Shown here one piece after another: positions 51,001-58,966 of a DNA stretch of 64,000 bases. The stretch is from CAYNRE01 sp964399535. Its GTDB lineage: Bacteria; Planctomycetota; Planctomycetia; Pirellulales; CAYNRE01. The position numbers and the translations under genes were made by a program. The notes beneath the pieces were generated by a model. It ran no database searches. It saw only the letters and a program-made list of their open reading frames with translations, and was not told the origin of the DNA. Location: the NCBI GenBank assembly GCA_964399535.1, contig CAYNRE010000009.1:620001-684000 (forward strand), written 5' to 3'. Position 1 is the stretch's first letter. Each line of letters starts with the position of its first letter.

Positions 51001-52758
51001 CTATTCTCCGCCCTGGTCGCCCCCCGCGGTTTCGACTTCGGCCGCGGCATCGCCCGAGCCGATGGCGTAGAGATGCGTTTTGTTGGCGATATACAGCATG
51101 TTGTTGGCCACCACGGGTGTGCTGTAGACCGAGCTGCCCATATTGATTTCGGCGAGTTGTTCCTGCTCGGATGCAACGCGGAAAATGGCCACGTCGCCGT
51201 CCTCGTCGCCGATGTACACCTTGTCTTCCACGATCAGCGGCGAGCCCCAACTGGCGGCCAGCATGTCGTAGGTCCAGTGAGGCTTGCCCGTTTGAGCGTC
51301 GACGCAGTGGAACAATCCGCTGAAGTCGGCCAGGTAGAGCAAATCGTTGTGAATGGCGACCGTGCCGATGGTGCGGTGCATGGTTTCTTCAAAGTCGATC
51401 TTGCCGTTGCCGTCGAGGTCGTAGGTGCTGTAGTGCCAGACCACGCCCGAGTTGGGGTTCGGCCGGGCGATATCCCCCTCCTCGGGCACCACGGCCTGGA
51501 GCCGTTTAACGGGAATCGGCTTCGTCAGGTCCTTGGAATTGAAGGCCAGCTCGGCGCTGATGTCGCCCCGCTTGGTGGGATCGACGCACCACAGATGGCC
51601 CACCCCTTCGCCGTGCTCGGGATCCTGGCCCACGGCCAGGTAGACCAGGCCCTGGTACACCACGGGGGTGGCGATGATCTCGTTACGGGTCCCCCGCCCC
51701 CCCAGCACGTACTTGGTTTCCTTGGGATTGGCGTCGAACTTCCAGAGCAATTGCGGCTTGCCGTCCGAGGTTTTTTCGCCGCGGAAGCTGTAAAGCCACG
51801 AATCGCCGCCGGCGAACATTACCTGGGGCACGCCGTCGATCACCGCGTACGTGGGCGAGGACCACTGCCCGTGCAGGATATTGGTGCCGGGCGAATCGTC
51901 GGCCCAGAGTAGTTCGCCGGAGTTCTTGTCGAGCGCGATAAAGCTGGGGGCATTGGGGGCGGGTAGATTGATGTGCGATTCGTCGACGCCGTTCGAGGTG
52001 CAGACGAAGAGAATGTCGTCGACCGCGGTAATCGAGCAACTGCACATGTTGTGCTGGGAAACCCCCAACTGGGCCATCATGTCCAGCACCCAGATCACGT
52101 CGGCTTCATCCTCTGAGTTGTTCGTTTCCTTCTGGTAAGGGCCGTCGTTCTCGCCATCGCGGAAGCCCTCGACATCCAGGCAGCGAACCTCGCCCCGGCT
52201 GGTGACGAACCAGAGCCGTTTGCCCTCGACCAGCGGCGCGCAGCAAATGCCCTGCAGCGGCCAGTCGTGAACCCGGCCGGTCGGCAACTTCTCGCTGGAG
52301 TGCTGCCAGAGGAACGAGCCGTCGCTTTCGCGAAAAGCCAACAGGCAACCCAGGTCCACCTCGGCCGGATAGCGTTTCAGCCAGCCGGCGCCGTTGTTGG
52401 TGCCGACGTAAACCTGGCCGTTGGCGATGACCGGGTTGCCATAGGTTTGCGAACCGAGTTTGGCGACCCAGCGAATATTCTCGCCGCTGCCGCTAACCCA
52501 TTGGCCCGACTGGCGATCGATTTCGCCTACGTCCCACTGGGTGGGAATGCCCTCACCGGTCGAGACGTTGTTCCGCGTGCTGGAGCCGGCCCACTGGCCC
52601 CAATCTCGGGGGCCGATGCCCACCACGGCGGCGGCCACCGCCTCGGGGTGGCGCGGCACGGGTTTGGCCGGCTGCGCCATCGCCGATCCGCACACTAACG
52701 CGGCGATCCACCCCGCCAGGCCCACCGCCGACCACCAACGTGTCACCTGTGCACGCAT
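51001..52758 (-). CDS. PQQ-like beta-propeller secreted protein (short)
   Basis: The ATG at 52758 (GGGAG about 14 nt ahead) gives 585 residues with a signal peptide (SAVGLAGWIAALVCGSAMAQ). It has repeated WD/PQQ-type blades with QTYGNPVIANGQVYVGTNNG, RNEIIATPVVYQGLVYLAVG and SSVYSTPVVANNMLYIANK, and an EF-hand-like loop (DLDGNGKIDFEE). These belong to the PQQ-binding-like family common in Planctomycetes; whether PQQ is bound is unclear. Conserved blade tryptophans are present. It follows the longer homologue in the same direction with a 70-base gap. Confidence 0.85.
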   Translation of the reverse strand: MRAQVTRWWSAVGLAGWIAALVCGSAMAQPAKPVPRHPEAVAAAVVGIGPRDWGQWAGSSTRNNVSTGEGIPTQWDVGEIDRQSGQWVSGSGENIRWVAKLGSQTYGNPVIANGQVYVGTNNGAGWLKRYPAEVDLGCLLAFRESDGSFLWQHSSEKLPTGRVHDWPLQGICCAPLVEGKRLWFVTSRGEVRCLDVEGFRDGENDGPYQKETNNSEDEADVIWVLDMMAQLGVSQHNMCSCSITAVDDILFVCTSNGVDESHINLPAPNAPSFIALDKNSGELLWADDSPGTNILHGQWSSPTYAVIDGVPQVMFAGGDSWLYSFRGEKTSDGKPQLLWKFDANPKETKYVLGGRGTRNEIIATPVVYQGLVYLAVGQDPEHGEGVGHLWCVDPTKRGDISAELAFNSKDLTKPIPVKRLQAVVPEEGDIARPNPNSGVVWHYSTYDLDGNGKIDFEETMHRTIGTVAIHNDLLYLADFSGLFHCVDAQTGKPHWTYDMLAASWGSPLIVEDKVYIGDEDGDVAIFRVASEQEQLAEINMGSSVYSTPVVANNMLYIANKTHLYAIGSGDAAAEVETAGGDQGGE

Positions 52759-52828
52759 AGGAATCTGATTCTCCCGTTTTGCTGGGGATGCCCCGCGGGG
52801 GCCACCAGCCCCCAGGCGGCCCCTTTGT

Positions 52829-55060
52829 CTAGCGGTTGGGTGCGATCGATACGTTGTCGATAAAGATCTCGGCGTTGCTGGCGTTGCCGAACAGACCGGG
52901 GCTGCCGACCACGTTCGGCACGGCGTCGGCCGCTTCAATGGTCCAGGCCTCGGGCTCGGGTTCGCCGCGCGGCCAAACCTTGCCCCGCAATACCGCCTGG
53001 CCTGACTCGACGCTGGCTTGAAACTTGAGCGTATACCAGGTGTCGGGCTGCCAGGTGAATGGAATCGTCTTGGCGAAGCGGACTTCGAGCTGGGCCGTCC
53101 AACTGCGGATCTGGAGCTGTTGGCTGGCGCCCATCAGGTCCAGCGTGTAGCGCTGGGCAATCAGCCCCATATCGGGCAGCTTGCCGTCTTTCAGCGAACC
53201 CCGCACGTCGGCCTGAATCGTGTAGTTGTCGAGATCGGTCGGGCCCATCCACGATTGGCTGCGGGTCCCCTTGGGAATGGTGGTGACCTTGACCATCACC
53301 TGGTTGCCGTCCAGCTCGCGAATCTGATGACGGTAGCGGGCTCCTACCCAGGTGATCGGAACCTCCGCGTCGCTGAAATCGAACTTCCAGGGGAGCGGCG
53401 GAACCACGCGCACCCGGGCCGTGCCCGAAAGTTCCCCCACTTTGGCCGTGACGATCGACGCATCGTGGCTGGCCGAGCTGGCCGCCGTATAGGTGCCGCG
53501 ATCGTCGATCTCGCCGTTGGCGTCGACGCTAAAGCTGGCCGCCGACTCGCGGAGGAACTGCCCCCGGGCGTTGTACAGCCGAGCGACGAACTTCTGCGTT
53601 TGGCCCGGTTTCAAGAGCACTTCGGCCGGGTACACGGCCACCCAGGCGGGCTCGTCGGCCTTGCCCGGGGGGGTTTCAACCGGCGCCGCGGGAATCGGAT
53701 CGGCCGAGGGAACCTGGTCCGCGGTTCCCAGGCAATACAGGTGCCCGGTCGAGGGAATATAAACCCGGCCGTGGGAAACGATGGGCGACCCCTGGCATTC
53801 CTCGCCACTGGGCAACCGGCACTTGCTCACCGTTTCCAGCCCGGACTCGGTGGGCCGGAGGATGTAGCACCGGCCATTCATTTCCGTGGCGAAGATCTTG
53901 CCGTCGGCATAGACCAGGCTCGACCGCATCATGCTGCCCAGTTTCATCCGCTTGCCGATCGGTTCGCCGCTGACGGTGTCGTAAACGAAAAGCCCGGCCG
54001 AATCGTCGACGGCGAACAATTGGTTTCCCACGACCAAGGGCGAGCTCTTGCCGATCATCCGCTCCTTGAACAGCCAACGAGCGCCCGACTTGGTGATGTC
54101 GCCCGCGAGGCTGCCGTCGATGGCGGCCAGCGAGCCCATGGTGTTATCGTCGATGTTCTCCTCGCTGTGGCCGGCGTAAATCGTGTCGCCCACGACCAGG
54201 GGCGAGGTGTTGATGCCGCGCCGCGAAAGATCGAACTTCCAGATCATTTGCCCGGTGCGGGGCTGAAAGGCGTAGATCCCCCCGTCGCCCGAGCCAAACA
54301 CCAGGGCCGCCTGGCCCGCCAGCACCGTCACCGTGGGGGTGCTGTAGGTGGTGTCTTCGGGCCGCAGCCGGGTTCCGTTCAGCCAGACCAGTTCGCCGGT
54401 ATCCTTGCGGAAGGCGGCGAAGCGATGCGCGGGAATGGCCAATTCACCCCAGCCGGTCATCACGCCGCTAATGATCACCAGGTCTTCGAACATCACCGGC
54501 ACGTTGGTCCGGCCACCATAGGTGGTCAGCAGGCCAAACTCTTCGCTCATCGAGCGCGACCAGATGGTCTTGCCGGTCTCACCATCCAGGCATTGGAAAT
54601 AGCCGCACACCCCCAGGGCATACACGCGGCCCGTTTCCGGATCGCCAACACAGCTACTCCAGGAAACCCGAGTGTCGGGCACGTCGGAGAGATAAACGTT
54701 GAAGCGATTCTCCCAGATGGTCTTGCCGGTGGCTGGGTCGACGCAGACCACGCGTTCCCCCTCGCGGTGGGTTCCCGGATCGGCGTGACAAATCAGGTAA
54801 AGCTTGCCGCGCATTACGATCGGCGTGGAAATGCTCCCCAGGTCGGCTCGTTTCCAGAGGAGATTTTCGCCATCGGGGTCCCAGGAGTCGATCAGGCCCT
54901 TTTCGCGGGAAATGCCGTTTTGCTCAGGTCCGCGCCAGCTTGGCCAATCGAGCGGGTCGGCGGCGCCCTGGCAAACCCTGGGCAGCGCGGCCAGTACCCC
55001 TCCGACCACCAGCCAACCCAACAGCTCCAGCGGCCGCGACCGGCCAGGCGTGCGTGTCAT
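52829..55060 (-). CDS. PQQ-like beta-propeller secreted protein (long)
   Basis: The 743-residue protein has a signal peptide (LLGWLVVGGVLAALPRVCQGA) and a propeller of PQQ-like blades from about 35 to 450, e.g. LGSISTPIVMRGKLYLICHA and GINTSPLVVGDTIYAGHSEE. After a Pro-rich linker comes an Ig-like segment (AVYPAEVLLKPGQTQKFV) and a C-terminal LamG/3-keto-disaccharide-hydrolase-like beta domain with GNASNAEIFIDNVSI at the very end. It is the first gene of the three-gene set with the shorter propeller and the pseudo-receiver. Probably it binds or recognises a polymer outside the cell. The domain calls are from pattern only. Confidence 0.85.
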   Translation of the reverse strand: MTRTPGRSRPLELLGWLVVGGVLAALPRVCQGAADPLDWPSWRGPEQNGISREKGLIDSWDPDGENLLWKRADLGSISTPIVMRGKLYLICHADPGTHREGERVVCVDPATGKTIWENRFNVYLSDVPDTRVSWSSCVGDPETGRVYALGVCGYFQCLDGETGKTIWSRSMSEEFGLLTTYGGRTNVPVMFEDLVIISGVMTGWGELAIPAHRFAAFRKDTGELVWLNGTRLRPEDTTYSTPTVTVLAGQAALVFGSGDGGIYAFQPRTGQMIWKFDLSRRGINTSPLVVGDTIYAGHSEENIDDNTMGSLAAIDGSLAGDITKSGARWLFKERMIGKSSPLVVGNQLFAVDDSAGLFVYDTVSGEPIGKRMKLGSMMRSSLVYADGKIFATEMNGRCYILRPTESGLETVSKCRLPSGEECQGSPIVSHGRVYIPSTGHLYCLGTADQVPSADPIPAAPVETPPGKADEPAWVAVYPAEVLLKPGQTQKFVARLYNARGQFLRESAASFSVDANGEIDDRGTYTAASSASHDASIVTAKVGELSGTARVRVVPPLPWKFDFSDAEVPITWVGARYRHQIRELDGNQVMVKVTTIPKGTRSQSWMGPTDLDNYTIQADVRGSLKDGKLPDMGLIAQRYTLDLMGASQQLQIRSWTAQLEVRFAKTIPFTWQPDTWYTLKFQASVESGQAVLRGKVWPRGEPEPEAWTIEAADAVPNVVGSPGLFGNASNAEIFIDNVSIAPNR

Positions 55061-55258
55061 GCAATGGTTCCTCGCAGCGAGACCCCGTCGCCCCGGGGGC
55101 CAGAGCGACCCGCGCAGTCCCCCGACCCGGCTAACTTGGGGTGAAACCCCGATCAGGTAGGATACGTTGACCTTGCGGCGCTGGGCAAGGGTCCGCCGGT
55201 GGGCGATGGGGCCGAAAACCCTCCGGCGGAGCCGCTCGAGCGGACGCGGGGCGGTTTG

Positions 55259-55624
55259 CTAATCAAACCATTCGTCGTCTTCGCGGAACTTGGGGGTCAC
55301 GATCACCAGCACCGTCATTTTGCCCACCGCCCGGTGCCTGACGCCGGGGCGAATCACGACGCACATGCCCGGATGAACCGGCAGCAGCTCTCCGTCGAGT
55401 TGAATCGCGGCGTCGCCGCGGCATTCCAGCACGTAATAGGTTTCGATCAGCTCGCGGTGGTAATGGACCTGGGCATCCTCGGCGATCTCGACCCGGTGCA
55501 CCGAGAGCGGGTAATCGGGCACGTCGAGGAATGCCCTCCGCGTGGCTCCGCATGGACAGGGCTGCGGAGCCAGCTTGGCGAAGTCGACGACCGGATGGGC
55601 CAGTTCTGCGGGGTGCTGCGTCAT
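55259..55624 (-). CDS. Cupin-domain protein
   Basis: The ATG at 55624 gives 121 residues, and a GTG 45 bases earlier is also possible. The cupin motif 1 is VHYHRELIETYYVLECRG and motif 2 is HPGMCVVIRPGVRHRAVG, with His-His-Glu-His metal ligands visible. An N-terminal CPCGATRRAFLD stretch may bind a metal. The small single-domain cupin could be an isomerase, a dioxygenase or a sensor; nothing decides. It stands alone. Confidence 0.85.
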   Translation of the reverse strand: MTQHPAELAHPVVDFAKLAPQPCPCGATRRAFLDVPDYPLSVHRVEIAEDAQVHYHRELIETYYVLECRGDAAIQLDGELLPVHPGMCVVIRPGVRHRAVGKMTVLVIVTPKFREDDEWFD

Positions 55625-56408
55625 GGCGGCCACCGTGGGCAAGGTGTGGAACGGTCGTAGCTCGGCCACGGGCGCCCCGTGGGCAGGGTTCGGGCCGGGT
55701 CGCGGAGTTCATAGGGCGGGAACCGGTTCAGCTTGCGAGCCTAGTCGAGCCGTTGCGGCGGTGCAAATCGAGTTGCCGTTGGAGCGGGTATTTCCGAGCG
55801 GCTCGAACCCAATTTGGAAAGCTCGCCGATTTGCGTCGACCCTAACGGCACGACGAGCGGGTCGTCCGCTACGGGCGTTACCGTCGATAGGGTTTGACGA
55901 GCTTACCGGGTCCGGACAACCGGAGGGGGGATGGGGTCCGCAAACTCAACCCGACTGTTGGTCTCGGGGCCCGAAACAACCGTCAAGGTTTGACCAGTTT
56001 GCGCGTCAGGCAAGGTTGGTGCCTCAGGGGCGGTAAACCGTTTGGGGAAAATTACTTCTGCGGTTTCAAGGGCTCTTCCGGGGCCAGCCGATACGGTAGG
56101 TGTCCCTGAGGAGGCCAGCGCTGGAGCAGCACCTCTCGGGAGCGACAGGCAGCCGAAGTTTCGACCCATCGGACCAAGGAGCGGTCCGACGGCCCTGACG
56201 CCAGCACCGTTTGAACTGTGGTTTCGACCCACGATCATCCCGCCTCGCTCGCCCGCCAAAACACCTGCCTGGTTCTCGACCCGTTGCGAGAACCTCACTC
56301 ACGGAGGGTTGTCTGCCGACGCAAGGTCTTGCGCCGGCGATCCCAACTACGGAGCGCTGGTGGGGGGATGCGCACTACCCCAGTTCTCAGTAAAGGAGAC
56401 GTTGCTCG
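55625..56408. other. Long upstream region of the cysteine-rich gene
   Basis: About 780 bases without a convincing gene. An AAAGGAG at 56394-56400 ahead of the ATG at 56409 is the ribosome binding site of the cysteine-rich gene. A long 5' leader with GC-rich stems is possible (AACCGGTT-like and CGGACAACCGG-type repeats near 55910). No clear promoter. Confidence 0.4.
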
Positions 56409-57455
56409 ATGAAATGGAATTTGTACCTGGGTGCGCTGGTCGTTAGCGCCAGCGTGTGTAGCCAAAGCTACGGCTTTGCGCTCTTGGACCGCATGCTCGG
56501 CCACGGGTCGTGCTGCGAGCCGGCCTGCTGCGAAGCGGCCAACAACTGCTGTGATCCTGGCTGCGGCGCTGCCGCCGCCTGCTGCGATCCCGGCTGCGGC
56601 GCTGCGGATGCTTGCTGCCACGACGCGTGCGGCAACTGCAACGCTTGCTGCGACAATGCGTGCTGCGATAGCTGCTGCGACGATTGCTGCGATCCGTGCC
56701 GCCGCTGCTGCCGTCGGACCCCCATCCGCGACCTGTTCTCGGGTCTGGTAGGGTTGTTCGATTGCCGCCGCTGCTGCGACGATTGCTGTGACGATTGCTG
56801 CGACACCTGCAATAGCTGCTGTGACACCAACTGCTGCGAAACCAGCTGCTGCGAAGCGGCCAACCACTGCTGCGATCCGGGCTGCGGCGCTGCCGCCGCT
56901 TGCTGTGATCCGGGCTGTGGCGCTGCCGCCGCTTGCTGCGATCCGGGCTGTGGTGCTGCTGCCGCTTGCTGCGATCCGGGCTGTGGCGCTGCTGCCGCTT
57001 GCTGCGATCCGTGCTGCGGTGCTGCCGCTTGCTGCCACAAGGCTTGCGATAGCTGCTGCGACGATTGCTGCGACGACGACTGCTGCGACGACGGCTGCGG
57101 AAGCTGCTGCAAGAAGCGCTGTGGCTTCAAGCTCTTCGGCTTGTTCGCCTGCCGCCGTTCTTGCTGCACCAAGAGCTGCTGCGAGACTTCGTGCGGCAAC
57201 TGCTGCCACAAGTCGTGCTGCGAAGCTGGCTGTGGTGCTGCTGCCGCTTGCTGCGACCCCGGTTGTGCTGCGGCCGAGGCTTGCGATAGCTGTGCGGCGG
57301 ATGCTTGCGACGCTTGCGGTGGTGCCCCGGCTGCCGATTCGGCTGATCCGGTGCCCCCGGCTCCCATGGCTGATCCCTCGGCTTCGGTGATCCGCAAGTC
57401 GCGGATTGTCAACGCCAAGGCCACCAAGACCGTGGTGCGTCGTACGGCTCGCTAA
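56409..57455 (+). CDS. Secreted cysteine-rich repeat protein
   Basis: The 348-residue product has a signal peptide (MKWNLYLGALVVSASVCSQS, then YG) and the planctomycete ending FALLDRMLGHG. By my count 87 residues are cysteine (25%). Most are in CC pairs with Asp, Gly, Ala: the 11-residue unit CCDPGCGAAAA recurs in near-perfect tandem in the middle, and CCDDCCDD-type runs flank it. Two basic spacers (RRTPIRDLFSGLVGLFDC, CGFKLFGLFACRRS) divide it into three. The ending is Pro/Ala-rich then basic. A disulfide-linked or metal-binding surface or wall protein is plausible. The strong ribosome binding site and a strong terminator suggest high expression. Confidence 0.85.
   Translation: MKWNLYLGALVVSASVCSQSYGFALLDRMLGHGSCCEPACCEAANNCCDPGCGAAAACCDPGCGAADACCHDACGNCNACCDNACCDSCCDDCCDPCRRCCRRTPIRDLFSGLVGLFDCRRCCDDCCDDCCDTCNSCCDTNCCETSCCEAANHCCDPGCGAAAACCDPGCGAAAACCDPGCGAAAACCDPGCGAAAACCDPCCGAAACCHKACDSCCDDCCDDDCCDDGCGSCCKKRCGFKLFGLFACRRSCCTKSCCETSCGNCCHKSCCEAGCGAAAACCDPGCAAAEACDSCAADACDACGGAPAADSADPVPPAPMADPSASVIRKSRIVNAKATKTVVRRTAR
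56868..57032 (+). repeat. 33-nt tandem repeat inside the cysteine-rich gene
   Basis: Four near-identical 33-nt units begin at 56868, 56901, 56934 and 56967, each coding CCDPGCGAAAA, with a fifth diverged unit from 57000. The units differ mostly at third positions (tgc/tgt, ggc/ggt), which suggests repeat expansion with selection for the protein. Confidence 0.8.
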
Positions 57456-57664
57456 GCGGAAACCAACCGGTTCGGCCGGTCCGGGAGCTTGTCTCCCGGT
57501 CGGCCGGGCCGCTCTCCGCAAGCTCACCGAAATCAAGCGGTGAGACGAACGGAGCCCAAGAGGAACTGGCAGGGTCGAGTCCAGTTGCTCCGGCACTCAG
57601 CGGACACGCTCAGCCGGACAGCCCAACAGCCAAGCTCGGCTGAGCCTATCAAGTGCACGTTGAG

Positions 57665-57698
57665 CCCAGGCGACCGATCAGGTCGCTTGGGTTTTTTT
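57665..57698 (+). terminator. Rho-independent terminator of the cysteine-rich gene
   Basis: CCCAGGCGACC (57665-57675), a 5-nt loop and GGTCGCTTGGG (57681-57691) make an 11-bp stem with one G-U pair, followed by seven T. It lies about 210 bases after the stop and overlaps the last codons and stop of the convergent gene. Confidence 0.85.
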
Positions 57699-58844
57699 GT
57701 GCGCCTCGCCCAGCCAACCCGCCGCCAGGGCTACCGCATCGTCGCGCTCGGCCGCCAGCGAAATCAATTCCCGCTCGGCACCCGCGGACTGCGCCAGTTC
57801 GATCCAAGCGGGTGCCCAGTTCGTGGTCGGAGTGCCCGGAGGCAGCCAGGCCAGCGCCGCCTCGAGGGCTTGGCGGCGGAGACCCAATCGATCCAAAAGT
57901 ACGATCAGGGTCTCGGCCGGGCCGCTGCCCTGTTCCGCCACCGACCTCTCGCCCGCCCGGACTCGGAAGTACTCCAGCGCTTCCTCCACCTGGCGCCCCA
58001 GCTGCGCTGCGAAGAATCGTCCATGGCTGGCGTACACGTCCTCGAAAGGGGGCTCCCCTCGAAATTGATAGATGGGGGCCAACCGTCGACCGTATTCCGT
58101 GAGCTGCCAAGCTTGTTCAAGCGCCAACGGTGAGCGGGCCTCGCGAGCCATTCGTACCGTGGCGTGCAGGTGCGAAGTGTCGAGGTGGTAATTGTTCTCT
58201 TCGAACAGTTGCGGCCGCCCGGCGATCAGATCGCCGATCGCTCCGGCCTCGGGCAAGGCCCCTTCGCGATTGGCAATGTCGCGCTGCAGGTTGGCCAACA
58301 GCTCGCGATGCACGTGGGCGACGAGCAGCTCGACCACCGCGACCCGGTCGGCGGTCGACCACTGGGACCAGGCGCTGTCGATGGTCGAAATGGCGGTACA
58401 GGTGCCGTAATGCGCGAGCACCCACTCCAGGCCAACCCGGGGGGCCAATCCCTGATAAACGGCCAGCTCGACCGCGGCCTCGAGTTGCTCGGCCGAGGGC
58501 TGCAGGCAGGCCAGGGCCTGGGCCACTTGGGCACGCTCGCCGGCCGGTCGCAAATAGAGCCAGGCCTCGCGCAGCGAGCCGCGCTCGAGGAACAAGCTGC
58601 CCACCTCGCGGCAGGCCTCGAGGTAGAAATCTTCGAGCTGCGTGCGAAGCGGCTCGGCCAGTGAGTCTAGTCCGCCGCGAACGGCCAGCGGGGCCCCCAA
58701 ACGATGGCGCTCGGCCAGCAGGCGAACGTCGAACAGCTCATGCCAGCGACCCTGCTCGCGGAGCCATTGGCAAAGCGCCGTCACGGCCTGCTCGGCCCCG
58801 GCGGTGCGGGCAAGTCGATTCCACTCGTCGAGTCGATCTTGCAT
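57678..58844 (-). CDS. Alpha-helical protein of unknown function
   Basis: The 388-residue product is almost all helix with a repeating pattern, such as AVTALCQWLREQGRWHELFD, REAWLYLRPAGERAQVAQAL and ETLIVLLDRLGLRRQALEAA, which looks like TPR-type helical hairpins. A His-rich stretch (NNYHLDTSHLHATVRMAREA) is notable and could bind metal. No signal peptide. I know of similar conserved planctomycete proteins but no function. Its last codons and stop overlap the terminator of the cysteine-rich gene. Confidence 0.7.
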   Translation of the reverse strand: MQDRLDEWNRLARTAGAEQAVTALCQWLREQGRWHELFDVRLLAERHRLGAPLAVRGGLDSLAEPLRTQLEDFYLEACREVGSLFLERGSLREAWLYLRPAGERAQVAQALACLQPSAEQLEAAVELAVYQGLAPRVGLEWVLAHYGTCTAISTIDSAWSQWSTADRVAVVELLVAHVHRELLANLQRDIANREGALPEAGAIGDLIAGRPQLFEENNYHLDTSHLHATVRMAREARSPLALEQAWQLTEYGRRLAPIYQFRGEPPFEDVYASHGRFFAAQLGRQVEEALEYFRVRAGERSVAEQGSGPAETLIVLLDRLGLRRQALEAALAWLPPGTPTTNWAPAWIELAQSAGAERELISLAAERDDAVALAAGWLGEAHKKTQAT

Positions 58845-58966
58845 CGCCTGAGAACCCAGCGCCCGAAGCGCAAGTCGGAGTAGAAACGGTCAATTTAGCA
58901 AGGCCTGCCAGGGGTCGCCATGGCCCCGGCCGGCTCCCCTTTCGGCTCGACGGTGGCCCGGCTAGC

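Noticed and set aside
53018..55144. A 708-codon plus-strand open frame over the long propeller gene
   Set aside because: Shadow of the propeller gene; high-GC DNA produces long antisense frames.
56868..57032. Tandem repeats considered as CRISPR
   Set aside because: No spacers; the units are in frame in a coding region.
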